NCBI GenBank assembly: GCA_028280575.1
Contig: JANQLN010000021.1
Location: 1-64,000 of the forward strand
Length of the DNA stretch: 64,000 nt
Reading direction: 5' to 3'
Origin: Clostridia bacterium
Lineage (GTDB): Bacteria; Bacillota; Clostridia; Acetivibrionales; STF1-152
Shown here piece by piece: positions 35,462 through 44,099 of this stretch (the first letter of the stretch is position 1; each line of letters starts with the position of its first letter). Made by a program: the position numbers and the translations under genes. The notes under the pieces are model-generated. The model saw nothing but the letters and a program-made list of their open reading frames with translations. It did no database searches and was not told where the DNA came from.

Positions 35462-36357
35462 TTGAGCGATCCCATCATCAACCCCTTTACAAAATATTTT
35501 TGGAGGAAAGGGTAAACAAGAACAATAGGCAAGGTAGCAATAACCATAGCCGCAAATTTAATGGAATCCGGGGATATCCTCTTTCCCAGGGCTTCCATAG
35601 CCTGCTGCTGGATTACACTGGCGGCACTTTCTGAAACTATCTTATAAAGTACGGTCTGTATGGGACGAAGCTTATCGTTGTCAATGTACATAACCCCCAT
35701 AAAATAATCATTCCAATTGTATACGCCTACAAAAAGTGCCAGAGTTGCAAACACTGCCTTTGAGCAGGGTATAATTATCCTGGTAAAAATTAAAAATTCT
35801 TTGGCACCGTCCACTTTAGCCGATTCTTCAAGGCTTTGGGGCAAACTGTTAAAAAAGCTGGCAAATATTATAAGATTATAAAAATTGAACATTGCAGGTA
35901 TTATATAAACAATAAACCTGTCATACATACCCAGGTTTTTGATAAGTAAAAATGTAGGAATCAATCCTCCCTGGAACAGCATGGTTACTATGCCTATAAG
36001 CATATATATTTTTCTGCCTGCCAGGTATTTTTTGGAAAGCCCGTATGCTACCATACCTGTGAAAAAGATATGTATAAAAGTTGCTGTTACTGTTCTGAGA
36101 ACACTTATCAAAAATGCATTTGCTATACCACCGTCCTTAAAAACCGCCAGGTAATTTCCCAGATACAATGTTTTCGGCCACCAATTGACAGATGTTGTCA
36201 AAGCTTCATCCGCTCCGGCAATTGAGTTAACAAAAATAAACCATACAGGATAAATTGTGGAAAATCCTATAAGCAGCATAATGGCAACATTGCATATATC
36301 AAATAAACTTGTTGGATAATACCTGCTTTTCCCACGTGCCTTGCCCATTGAATCCAT
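35455..36357 (-). CDS. Sugar ABC transporter permease (LplC-like)
   Basis: About 300 residues, six transmembrane segments, and the ABC permease EAA loop (SLEESAKVDGAKEFLIFTRI). It is the CUT1/LplC type. I start at the ATG at 36357 because GAGGAGG lies six bases upstream; a longer version from 36372 would overlap the upstream permease gene. It forms the membrane channel with the LplB-like protein. Confidence 0.92.
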   Translation of the reverse strand: MDSMGKARGKSRYYPTSLFDICNVAIMLLIGFSTIYPVWFIFVNSIAGADEALTTSVNWWPKTLYLGNYLAVFKDGGIANAFLISVLRTVTATFIHIFFTGMVAYGLSKKYLAGRKIYMLIGIVTMLFQGGLIPTFLLIKNLGMYDRFIVYIIPAMFNFYNLIIFASFFNSLPQSLEESAKVDGAKEFLIFTRIIIPCSKAVFATLALFVGVYNWNDYFMGVMYIDNDKLRPIQTVLYKIVSESAASVIQQQAMEALGKRISPDSIKFAAMVIATLPIVLVYPFLQKYFVKGLMMGSLKG

Positions 36358-36368
36358 TTCCTTCCTCC

Positions 36369-37286
36369 TCAAAAAAGTGATTCCCCGGTTAGTTTTCCTG
36401 ATGCATAATTCGCCATAAGCAAAAAAAGAAGTGAAAGTACGGATCTTAAGAGTATGACTGCAGTTGAGTAAGAGAACCTGCCCTGTGAAATGCCCATATT
36501 ATATACGAATATATCTATGGTTTCACTTGCAGGCAAATTCATGCTGTTCCTTATTACAAATATCTGTTCAAAGCTTCCATTAAAAACATTGCTGACAGCC
36601 AGTATGAACAGGATTGCAATAGTCGGCCTGATGCTCTGTACAGTTATATGCCACATTTTTTTGAACCGTCCCGCACCATCAACATGAGCAGCATCATAAA
36701 GGTTTAAATCAATTCCTGAAATGGCACACAGATAAATAATTGCATTCCAGCCCAGCTCTTTCCATACATCTGAAATTACAGCAATCCACCAGAAATACCT
36801 GGGGTCGGAATTATAGAGTATTCTTTCATTCTGGATATTCAAAGCAACCATTATATTGTTTACAAGTCCAGTGGTTGACAGCCAATTCAACAGAATGCCG
36901 CCAAATATGGCCCATGATATGAAATGGGGCAGATATGAAATAGTCTGTATTGTCCTTTTGAATTTGATATTTTTAAGTTCATTAAGAAATAATGCAAATA
37001 TAACCGGTATGGGAAAAGCTGCAATAAGCTTGTAAAAGCTGATACCCAGGGTATTCTTTATCACTCCCCAAAAGCGGTCATCTGAAAATATTTCCTTAAA
37101 ATGAAATAAGCCGACCCAGGGTGAATCCCACATCGGTTTGGTGATATCATACTCTTTGAAAGAAATTACCAACCATATCATGGGAACATAACAAAATACC
37201 AGCATCCATGCCATACCAGGCAATACCATAAAATGTAAATTTCTTTGCTGCTTAATTCTCTTTAATAAACTCATGCCATCCATCAT
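36369..37286 (-). CDS. Sugar ABC transporter permease (LplB-like)
   Basis: A 305-residue permease with six transmembrane segments and the EAA loop (NLYDAAHVDGAGRFKKMWHI). It is the first gene of the uptake operon, with a possible promoter and an inverted repeat just upstream (37322-37359). The product partners with LplC and the binding protein. The start could be the ATG at 37286 or one a few codons later. Confidence 0.92.
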   Translation of the reverse strand: MMDGMSLLKRIKQQRNLHFMVLPGMAWMLVFCYVPMIWLVISFKEYDITKPMWDSPWVGLFHFKEIFSDDRFWGVIKNTLGISFYKLIAAFPIPVIFALFLNELKNIKFKRTIQTISYLPHFISWAIFGGILLNWLSTTGLVNNIMVALNIQNERILYNSDPRYFWWIAVISDVWKELGWNAIIYLCAISGIDLNLYDAAHVDGAGRFKKMWHITVQSIRPTIAILFILAVSNVFNGSFEQIFVIRNSMNLPASETIDIFVYNMGISQGRFSYSTAVILLRSVLSLLFLLMANYASGKLTGESLF

Positions 37287-37321
37287 CCACTCAACACCAA
37301 ATAAAAAGTTATAAGAAAAGC

Positions 37322-37359
37322 TTTAGCCATATTGATTATATATAAAACATATGGCTAAA
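37322..37359. promoter_or_regulatory. 11-bp perfect inverted repeat upstream of the uptake operon
   Basis: TTTAGCCATAT (37322-37332) and ATATGGCTAAA (37349-37359) are perfect inverted copies with a 16-base spacer. On the minus strand the spacer contains TATAAT, so the repeat flanks a possible -10 box about 45 bases before the permease start. It could be an operator, or the hairpin at the end of the nagZ transcript; the T-run expected of a terminator is missing on the minus strand. Confidence 0.5.
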
Positions 37360-37414
37360 AAAACATTCTTTTTTTAGATGAAGGATCATTTTTTTGGCTT
37401 TTACCTGCAATTAC

Positions 37415-38830
37415 TCAGGGTATTTTATCTACTATTGCTTTGTGTTCCATCTTCCCAAGAATTTTGACGGGGTCCTGTATTTCTCTTTGAGAATCAAAAA
37501 GACCCAGGTCATATTTGCTTTTTATTATCCTTTTAACGGAAATATTTATTTTCTCCACACTTATCAAGCCGTCTTCAACTGCCTTTATAACACCTTTATA
37601 GGCTTCTTCAAAGGATAGGGGCATTAGCAGGATATCTGCTCCTGCATTTATTGCAAGCAAAGAAGCCTGTTCGCTTGACCAGTATTTTGATATGGCTCCC
37701 ATTTCCAGGGCATCCGTAATTATCAGGCCTTTGAATTCAAGCTTATCACGTAATATTCCTGTTAAAACATCCCTTGATAATGTAGCCGGTTTGCTGTCTT
37801 GCGTAATCTTGTCCATTCTTATATGAGCTGTCATGATTCCGCCGATGCCGTTCCCAATCCCGCTTATGAATGGTACAAATTCTACCAACATGAGCCTATC
37901 CATATCATGGTCTACAATTACCTGTCCATTATGGGTATCAAGTATTGTATCTCCATGTCCGGGAAAATGCTTCATCACCGGAAATACCCCTTCTTCCATT
38001 AATCCCTCGGCTAAATTTACGGCCATATCGGCTACCAGCTTCGGGTCACTGCCAAATGCCCTGTCACTTATGACCCTGTTAAGCGGATTTGTTTTAATAT
38101 CTGCTACCGGAGCAAAATTCATGTTAAAACCAAGAGCATATAATTCCCTTCCAATAATTTTCCCCACTTCATAGGCAAGCTCTGGGTCTCCTGTATTACC
38201 TATCTTTTCCATAGAAGGAATTTTAGTTGCATTCAACTCGTTTTCACCTGTGATTCTGCTAACACGTCCGCCTTCTTCATCAACTGCTATGAATAATGGT
38301 ATTTCTGATATGCGCTGTAAATCGTCTATATATCTTACAGTCTGGTCTACACCCGCTATGTTTTCATTAAACAGTATTATTCCTCCGGGCTTGTACTTAT
38401 TCATAATCCCGGTTATGCTGTCATTGACCCGTGTTACGGGATTTCCGCCTATATCCTGTCTAAATGCTATTATGAAAAGCTGCCCAACTCTTTCCTCAAT
38501 TGACATTGAGCCCATAATTCTATCTGCAAAATCTTCCTCACTGCCGCGGACTTTATTTTCCAAAGCTCCGTTATTTTTTAACGTTGATGGCTTATAAGCT
38601 TTTTCCATATTTTCAGAAGCCTTGCCGGGATTTTTTATTGAATGCCCGGGCTCTCTTTTGCTCCCAGTAATTGCAGGCTTGACTGCAGCCTGATTACCCT
38701 CCTGTGCTTTGCCGGCTTCTCTGCCTCCTGATAAAAATGCAATGAAGCCTAAGACCATGGTGCATATTACAACAATAAAAACATAAATAACTTTCTTTCT
38801 TTTGATTAACAAAAAAACATGCTTTTTCAT
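37415..38830 (-). CDS. Beta-N-acetylhexosaminidase, GH3 (NagZ-like), membrane-anchored
   Basis: A 471-residue protein with an N-terminal transmembrane anchor (VIYVFIVVICTMVLGFIAFL), a low-complexity Lys/Gly/Ala linker to about 95, and a GH3 domain. The catalytic His-Asp loop KHFPGHGDTILDTHNGQ and the IITDALEMGAISKY nucleophile segment identify the NagZ branch, which removes GlcNAc from muropeptides. The anchor places it outside the membrane, acting in wall turnover. Start overlaps the stop of the upstream homocysteine methyltransferase (ATGA), so the genes are coupled. Confidence 0.88.
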   Translation of the reverse strand: MKKHVFLLIKRKKVIYVFIVVICTMVLGFIAFLSGGREAGKAQEGNQAAVKPAITGSKREPGHSIKNPGKASENMEKAYKPSTLKNNGALENKVRGSEEDFADRIMGSMSIEERVGQLFIIAFRQDIGGNPVTRVNDSITGIMNKYKPGGIILFNENIAGVDQTVRYIDDLQRISEIPLFIAVDEEGGRVSRITGENELNATKIPSMEKIGNTGDPELAYEVGKIIGRELYALGFNMNFAPVADIKTNPLNRVISDRAFGSDPKLVADMAVNLAEGLMEEGVFPVMKHFPGHGDTILDTHNGQVIVDHDMDRLMLVEFVPFISGIGNGIGGIMTAHIRMDKITQDSKPATLSRDVLTGILRDKLEFKGLIITDALEMGAISKYWSSEQASLLAINAGADILLMPLSFEEAYKGVIKAVEDGLISVEKINISVKRIIKSKYDLGLFDSQREIQDPVKILGKMEHKAIVDKIP

Positions 38831-40152
38831 TTCTTTTCCATAAATTTGCTCTTTACAAGCAGCGAACCATATTTATGAGCCAGGTCGAGCAGCCTTTCAT
38901 AAACATCCTTTTTAAAACCGTCAACAACTATGCCTGCTCTTCCGTTATATATTCTCAAAGTATTGTCCAGGTCCGACGTATCCGATGTTCTGAATATAAA
39001 AGGCTCTTTCAGGTAACCTTGAGTATTTTTCACCATTTTTGCCAGCAGGTTATTGCTTTTGCTTACCCCCGTCATATCAAAGCATATGGCATCATGCCCC
39101 TCCGAAGACATATCCACCGCATAATCTATTAAAATATCATTATTACCGCTCTGTATGGCCTTTAAATCCTTTTTTGATATCTTTTTAATAAAATCATTTG
39201 TGCTTATGTCATCATTTACAGCAGCATGCTTTGTTGACGATGTTATTATCTGCTCTATGGCAGGTCCGGGGTGGGATATTTTAGTATTCTTGATCATTTT
39301 GCCTATTTCCTTTATAAAATCCGGAGTTGTACCGCAGCAGCCGCCTATAAGCCTGGCACCATTGCTTACATATTCTTCAATATGCCTGCAAAAATCCCCC
39401 GGTGTTTCATTGTAAACAACATTATCCCCTTCGACTTGAGGAATCCCTGCATTAGGCTTGACACATATTAAAATATCCCCTGCTCTTTTTATCTGCTCAA
39501 CAATCCCAACATGCTTTTCAGGTCCGAATGAACAATTGGTTCCCGTAATTTCAGCACCTAGATGCCTAAGTGTTATCGCTGCTGTCAAAGGCTCGTTACC
39601 CATTAATGTCCTGCCGTTTTCCTCATATGCCATCGAACATATCACAGGTTTGCCGGTTGTCTCCTTACAGGCAATCAAAGCCGCTCTCATCTCAGCAATA
39701 TCAGTGAATGTTTCAAAATTTATCAAATCCGCTCCTCCGTCAACCAGAGCCTTGACCTGCTCAGCATACACATCGTATGCCAGGTTGAAATCCAATTTTC
39801 CGGAGGGTTCAAAAAGTATTCCGGTAGGTCCTATTGAACCCGCAACATGGCCGTCTTCTCCCATAATTTCCTTTGCAAGGCAAGCACCTTGATAATTAAG
39901 CCTGTAAACCTTTTTCCCAAGACCATATTTTTCAAGCTGTATTCGATTTCCCTGGAATGTATTTGTCTGGATTACATCGGAGCCCGCATCTTTGTACATC
40001 CTGTATATTTCAGACACTTTGCCACTATGTTTTATGTTCCAGAGCTCGGGGCATTCACCGCCTTTAAGCCCCATTTGCTGGAGAATATAACCTTTCGAGC
40101 CGTCATAAACCATCACTCTGTTTGACATGCCCGTCATAAAATCCTTCATCAT
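38827..40152 (-). CDS. Homocysteine S-methyltransferase family protein
   Basis: A 441-residue protein with the homocysteine-binding barrel: GAYGTxLQ-like start (DGSKGYILQQMGLKGGECPE), zinc ligands in GTNCSFGPE and GGCCGTTPDFI. The last 130 residues (after about 300) resemble half of a pterin-binding barrel (FIFRTSDTSDLDNTLRIYNG), as if the methionine-synthase second module were shortened. Such clostridial proteins are usually annotated as MetH N-terminal modules. It probably transfers a methyl group to homocysteine; the methyl donor is unclear. It has its own promoter and is coupled to nagZ. Confidence 0.82.
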   Translation of the reverse strand: MMKDFMTGMSNRVMVYDGSKGYILQQMGLKGGECPELWNIKHSGKVSEIYRMYKDAGSDVIQTNTFQGNRIQLEKYGLGKKVYRLNYQGACLAKEIMGEDGHVAGSIGPTGILFEPSGKLDFNLAYDVYAEQVKALVDGGADLINFETFTDIAEMRAALIACKETTGKPVICSMAYEENGRTLMGNEPLTAAITLRHLGAEITGTNCSFGPEKHVGIVEQIKRAGDILICVKPNAGIPQVEGDNVVYNETPGDFCRHIEEYVSNGARLIGGCCGTTPDFIKEIGKMIKNTKISHPGPAIEQIITSSTKHAAVNDDISTNDFIKKISKKDLKAIQSGNNDILIDYAVDMSSEGHDAICFDMTGVSKSNNLLAKMVKNTQGYLKEPFIFRTSDTSDLDNTLRIYNGRAGIVVDGFKKDVYERLLDLAHKYGSLLVKSKFMEKK

Positions 40153-40190
40153 AATATTTAACCCCCGGTATTTAATGTTAAGGCATCATA

Positions 40191-40220
40191 ATTATAACAT
40201 GCCGGAACTTGTTTTCGCAA
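40191..40220 (-). promoter_or_regulatory. Sigma-A-type promoter of the homocysteine methyltransferase gene
   Basis: TTGCGA (40220-40215) and TATAAT (40196-40191) on the minus strand with an 18-base spacer, about 38 bases before the start. Confidence 0.55.
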
Positions 40221-40262
40221 ACTTCGGACTTCTAGTGGTCTGTACAGAATTCTTACCTTCCA

Positions 40263-40877
40263 CTATATATGCGGATTGTTTTTTCTTTCATATCCAACCG
40301 TACTGGAGGCGCCATGTCCCGGATATATGATAACATCGTCGTCAAGCTTCATAATCTTCTTTTTTATGGAATTTATAATATCCTTATGGCTTCCTGTCCC
40401 CAGGTCGGTCCTTCCTATAGACATTCTAAAAAGAGTATCGCCTGTAAAAAGGCTCTTTCCTACCTTTATGCAAATACCTCCGGGAGTGTGTCCGGGAGTA
40501 TGGATTATTGAAAGCTCAAGCCCGCCGGCACTTAGAACATCACCATGATTTACAAGCCTGTCGGCCTCTTTAAAGGCAGTATTCATCCCAAACAGCTGAG
40601 CTCCGTTATACCGGGGATCATTAAGATAACCTGCTTCACTTTCATGGAGGATTACCTCTGCTCCGCTCTCTTTTCTCAAGGCTTCCATGGAAAGCATATG
40701 ATCTAAATGAGCGTGGGTCAAAATTATATATTTTATTTTCAATCCCGTTTTTTCAACCCCATCCATAATTTTACCCGCTTTTGCTCCCGGATCTATTATT
40801 ACGCCTTCACCATTATCTCCGATTATATAACAATTCTCTTCGATCATTCCCTTGACCCTTTTATATATCATAATCAT
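40263..40877 (-). CDS. MBL-fold hydrolase (glyoxalase II-like)
   Basis: A 204-residue metallo-beta-lactamase-fold protein: ILTHAHLDHMLSMEAL (metal ligands), HTPGHTPGGICI, FTGDTLFRMSIGRTDL and IYPGHGASSTVGYE. This small type is common next to dtd and relA in Firmicutes. Likely a thioesterase or lactonase; the substrate is unknown. It lies in the recJ-apt-relA-dtd-MBL cluster. Confidence 0.92.
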   Translation of the reverse strand: MIMIYKRVKGMIEENCYIIGDNGEGVIIDPGAKAGKIMDGVEKTGLKIKYIILTHAHLDHMLSMEALRKESGAEVILHESEAGYLNDPRYNGAQLFGMNTAFKEADRLVNHGDVLSAGGLELSIIHTPGHTPGGICIKVGKSLFTGDTLFRMSIGRTDLGTGSHKDIINSIKKKIMKLDDDVIIYPGHGASSTVGYERKNNPHI

Positions 40878-40908
40878 TCACCATTCCTTTAAATGCCAAT
40901 TGCTTTCA

Positions 40909-41346
40909 TTAACTTTCAACGATAAAAGTTACCGGTCCGTCGTTATTTATTTTAACGTCCATCATGGCACCAAACCGGCCGGTTTGCACATCAACACCGT
41001 ATCCTTTACAATATTCTATAAATTTCTCATACAAAACCAAAGCCTCAGCTGGTTTTTCTGCTTTATCAAATCCGGGCCTGTTGCCCTTCCTCAAGTCTCC
41101 ATACAAGGTAAACTGTGACACTACAAGAAGCTGTCCCTTTATATCCAGAAGGGAAATATTCATTTTTCCGTTATCATCCCTAAATATCCTCAGGTTCAAT
41201 ATCTTATCTGCTATATATTTAATATCCTTTTCACTATCACCCTTGCCTATACCCAGGAGTAAAAGTATGCCCCTGCCTATACTCCCCACTGTTTCCCTGC
41301 CAACAGTAACCCTGGCACCGGATACTCTTTGTATTACCGCACGCAA
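40909..41346 (-). CDS. dtd: D-aminoacyl-tRNA deacylase Dtd
   Basis: The 145-residue protein has [15 protein letters not shown] at the start, [20 protein letters not shown] (S-Q-F-T-L motif) and [13 protein letters not shown] at the end (G-P-V-T-F motif), the two Dtd signatures. It removes D-amino acids from tRNA. Adjacent to relA. Confidence 0.96.
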   Translation of the reverse strand: MRAVIQRVSGARVTVGRETVGSIGRGILLLLGIGKGDSEKDIKYIADKILNLRIFRDDNGKMNISLLDIKGQLLVVSQFTLYGDLRKGNRPGFDKAEKPAEALVLYEKFIEYCKGYGVDVQTGRFGAMMDVKINNDGPVTFIVES

Positions 41347-41387
41347 CCTATCACCCTCCCTTTAAACTGTCTGCCCGATTTAAAACC

Positions 41388-43562
41388 TCATTTTTTGTTC
41401 CTGGTTACTTCAAACACACCCTGCACTCTCCTTAATTTCTTTACCATTTTATCAAGCTGGTCAGTATCGGTGATTTCAACGGTAAGGTTCATTATTGCAA
41501 CATGGTCCCTGGTTGTTCTTGCGTTAATTGCCTTAAGGGGAATTTTCATATCACCTATAACATTCGTCAATTCCATAAGCAACTGGGTACGGTCGTTAGC
41601 CAATATGGTAATATCTGCCGTATAGGCAACGTTGCTGGCAATATGCCAGTTGACATCAATTATCCTGCTGCTGTCATTTTCAAGGCTCTTGACGTTAGAG
41701 CAGTCGGAGCGGTGTACGGATACTCCTCTGCCTCTTGTTATATAACCTACTATATCATCCCCGGGCACAGGATTACAGCACCTGGACAGCCTTACAAGGC
41801 AGTTGTCTATCCCCTTTACCTCAATGCCGCTTTCGGGCACCGACCTCTTAGCCTTGTAAGCTTTTTCTTCCTCCTGCCCGCTGCTTAATTTTTCATCCGC
41901 ACTTTCAGGGTGGGCTTTCCTGTATTCCTCCTTTAGTCTTGTTATAACCTTGTTTACAGACATGGAACCAAAGCCTATTGCTGCGAATAAATCATCCAGG
42001 GCATGAAAATTATACCTTTTAAGTACAATATCCACCCATTCGTCCTTAAAAAGTTCATGATATTCCATCCCCTGCTTTTTCAATTCCTTTTCAACAGTCA
42101 GCTTTCCCTTTTCCGCATTCCTCTCCTTGCCTTCCTTTTTAAACCATTGATTTATTTTGCTCCTGGCCTGTGAGCTTTTTACTATCTTTAGCCAGTCACG
42201 ACTGGGCCCCTTTGAGCCGGAAGATGTTAAAATTTCAACTATATCCCCATTTTTCAGTTCATAACCAAGGGGTACGATTTTACTGTTTACCTTTGCACCC
42301 ATCATCTTGTTACCTACGGCACTATGGATGGAATAAGCAAAGTCAACGGGAGTTGATCCTACCGGCAAATTTACAACGTCTCCTTTGGGAGTAAACACAA
42401 AAACCTCGTCTGTGAAAAGATCAATTCTCAAAGTTTCCATAAATTCGTTTGCATCCCGCATTTCCTTCTGCCATTCAAGAAGCTGTCTTAACCATAAAAG
42501 CTTGGTATCGTCTTCCGTCTTTCCAGTGCCCTCCTTGTAGCGCCAGTGAGCTGCAATACCAACCTCGGCTACCCTGTGCATATCCCATGTCCTTATTTGC
42601 ACCTCAAAAGGCATCCCTTTTTCTCCCATCAGGGTTGTGTGAAGAGATTGGTACATATTGGGTTTAGGCATTGCTATATAGTCTTTGAACCTTCCGGGTA
42701 TGGGCTTGTAAAACTCATGTACAAGTCCCAGCACCGAATAGCAGTCCTTAACGCTTTCCACAATAATTCTTACTGCAAATATGTCATAAATCTGATCAAT
42801 AGTCTTATTCTGGGCTTTCATTTTTTTGTATATACTGTAAAAATGTTTGGGCCTTCCTTCTATGTGATGTTCAATCTCAAGTTTTCCAACCTTTGTCTGC
42901 AAATTTTCTATAATACCTTTAATGAATTCTTCCCGTTCTTTTCTCTTTTGTGAAATGCTTTCAACCAGTTCATAATATCCTTCAGGGTCTATATAACGAA
43001 GACTAATATCCTCAAGCTCCCATTTAATTTTGGATATTCCAAGCCTGTGAGCAATTGGTGCATAAATTTCAAGTGATTCCTTGGCCTTTTCCACCTGTTT
43101 TTCCAAAGTTTTAAATCTGAGCGTTCTAAGATTATGAAGTCTGTCCGCCAGTTTGATAAGTATGACTCTAATATCCTTGGCCATGGCGAGAAACATTTTC
43201 CTATAGTTTTCTGCCTGCTGCTGTTCCTTTGTGGTATAGGGAATCTGGCCCAGCTTGGTTACACCATCTACCAGAAGGGCAATCTCCTGTCCAAAGCTTT
43301 CTTTTAACTGCTCAAATGTACATTTGGTATCCTCAATGGTATCATGGAGTACTCCGGCAATAATAGCAGTGCAGTCAACCTCAAGGTCTGCCAGTATCTT
43401 TGCAACTTCAACCGGATGGGTTATAAAAGGTTCGCCCGAGGCTCTCTTTTGTCCTTCATGTGCATTTAAAGACATAGCATATGCTTTTTCAAGCTTGCTG
43501 TGATCGCATTTTATGCCTTTATTTTTGATTTTTTCCAATAGTTCGTTATAGCCATGCGGCAT
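41388..43562 (-). CDS. relA: Bifunctional (p)ppGpp synthetase/hydrolase RelA/SpoT
   Basis: The 724-residue Rel protein has an intact HD hydrolase domain (HPVEVAKILADLEVD ... GVLHDTIEDTKCTFEQL), the synthetase domain (YKKMKAQNKTIDQIYDIFAV, RFKDYIAMPKPNMYQSLHTT), a TGS domain near 390-450, a zinc-finger/conserved cysteine region (RLSRCCNPVPGDDIVGY) and a C-terminal ACT domain. It controls the stringent response. Located between apt and dtd, as in many Firmicutes. Confidence 0.96.
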   Translation of the reverse strand: MPHGYNELLEKIKNKGIKCDHSKLEKAYAMSLNAHEGQKRASGEPFITHPVEVAKILADLEVDCTAIIAGVLHDTIEDTKCTFEQLKESFGQEIALLVDGVTKLGQIPYTTKEQQQAENYRKMFLAMAKDIRVILIKLADRLHNLRTLRFKTLEKQVEKAKESLEIYAPIAHRLGISKIKWELEDISLRYIDPEGYYELVESISQKRKEREEFIKGIIENLQTKVGKLEIEHHIEGRPKHFYSIYKKMKAQNKTIDQIYDIFAVRIIVESVKDCYSVLGLVHEFYKPIPGRFKDYIAMPKPNMYQSLHTTLMGEKGMPFEVQIRTWDMHRVAEVGIAAHWRYKEGTGKTEDDTKLLWLRQLLEWQKEMRDANEFMETLRIDLFTDEVFVFTPKGDVVNLPVGSTPVDFAYSIHSAVGNKMMGAKVNSKIVPLGYELKNGDIVEILTSSGSKGPSRDWLKIVKSSQARSKINQWFKKEGKERNAEKGKLTVEKELKKQGMEYHELFKDEWVDIVLKRYNFHALDDLFAAIGFGSMSVNKVITRLKEEYRKAHPESADEKLSSGQEEEKAYKAKRSVPESGIEVKGIDNCLVRLSRCCNPVPGDDIVGYITRGRGVSVHRSDCSNVKSLENDSSRIIDVNWHIASNVAYTADITILANDRTQLLMELTNVIGDMKIPLKAINARTTRDHVAIMNLTVEITDTDQLDKMVKKLRRVQGVFEVTRNKK

Positions 43563-43575
43563 AAAAATACTCCCT

Positions 43576-44097
43576 TTAGCTATCGATTTTAACTACTGAA
43601 TCAACTTTATATCCTGATAAATTATCTCTGCCTTTTAAATATGTTAATTCTACGAAATACAAAATCCCTGATACTTCTCCTCCCACTTTCTCTATCAATT
43701 CAATATTGCACCCACTGGTACCACCCGTAGCAAGCAGATCATCAACTATAACCACTTTTTGTCCCGGTTTTATTGCATCCTCATGCATTTCCTGAATATT
43801 GGACCCATATTCAAGCTTGTATTCCGCCATTATTGATTTGTAGGGAAGCTTGCCTTTTTTTCTTATTGGGACAAACGCTTTTCCCAGCACATAAGCCAGT
43901 GCCGCACCAAATATGAAACCCCTGGCTTCCGAACCTACAATAACGTCAAAGCTTCCAAACTTCTCAATCCTGCTTTTCATTTCATCCATTGCAAATTTGT
44001 AAGCTTTTGCATCTTGAAGGACGGTGGTAATATCAATAAAATCTATTCCTTCCTTCGGAAAATTCATAACATGTCTTAATTTTTCTTTCAAATCCAT
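43576..44097 (-). CDS. apt: Adenine phosphoribosyltransferase
   Basis: A 173-residue type I phosphoribosyltransferase: PRPP motif KVVIVDDLLATGGTSGC near 120, plus FDVIVGSEARGFIFGAALAY and GKAFVPIRKKGKLPY, typical of Apt. It salvages adenine to AMP. It follows recJ after two bases and precedes relA by 14. Confidence 0.97.
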   Translation of the reverse strand: MDLKEKLRHVMNFPKEGIDFIDITTVLQDAKAYKFAMDEMKSRIEKFGSFDVIVGSEARGFIFGAALAYVLGKAFVPIRKKGKLPYKSIMAEYKLEYGSNIQEMHEDAIKPGQKVVIVDDLLATGGTSGCNIELIEKVGGEVSGILYFVELTYLKGRDNLSGYKVDSVVKIDS

Positions 44098-44099
44098 TT

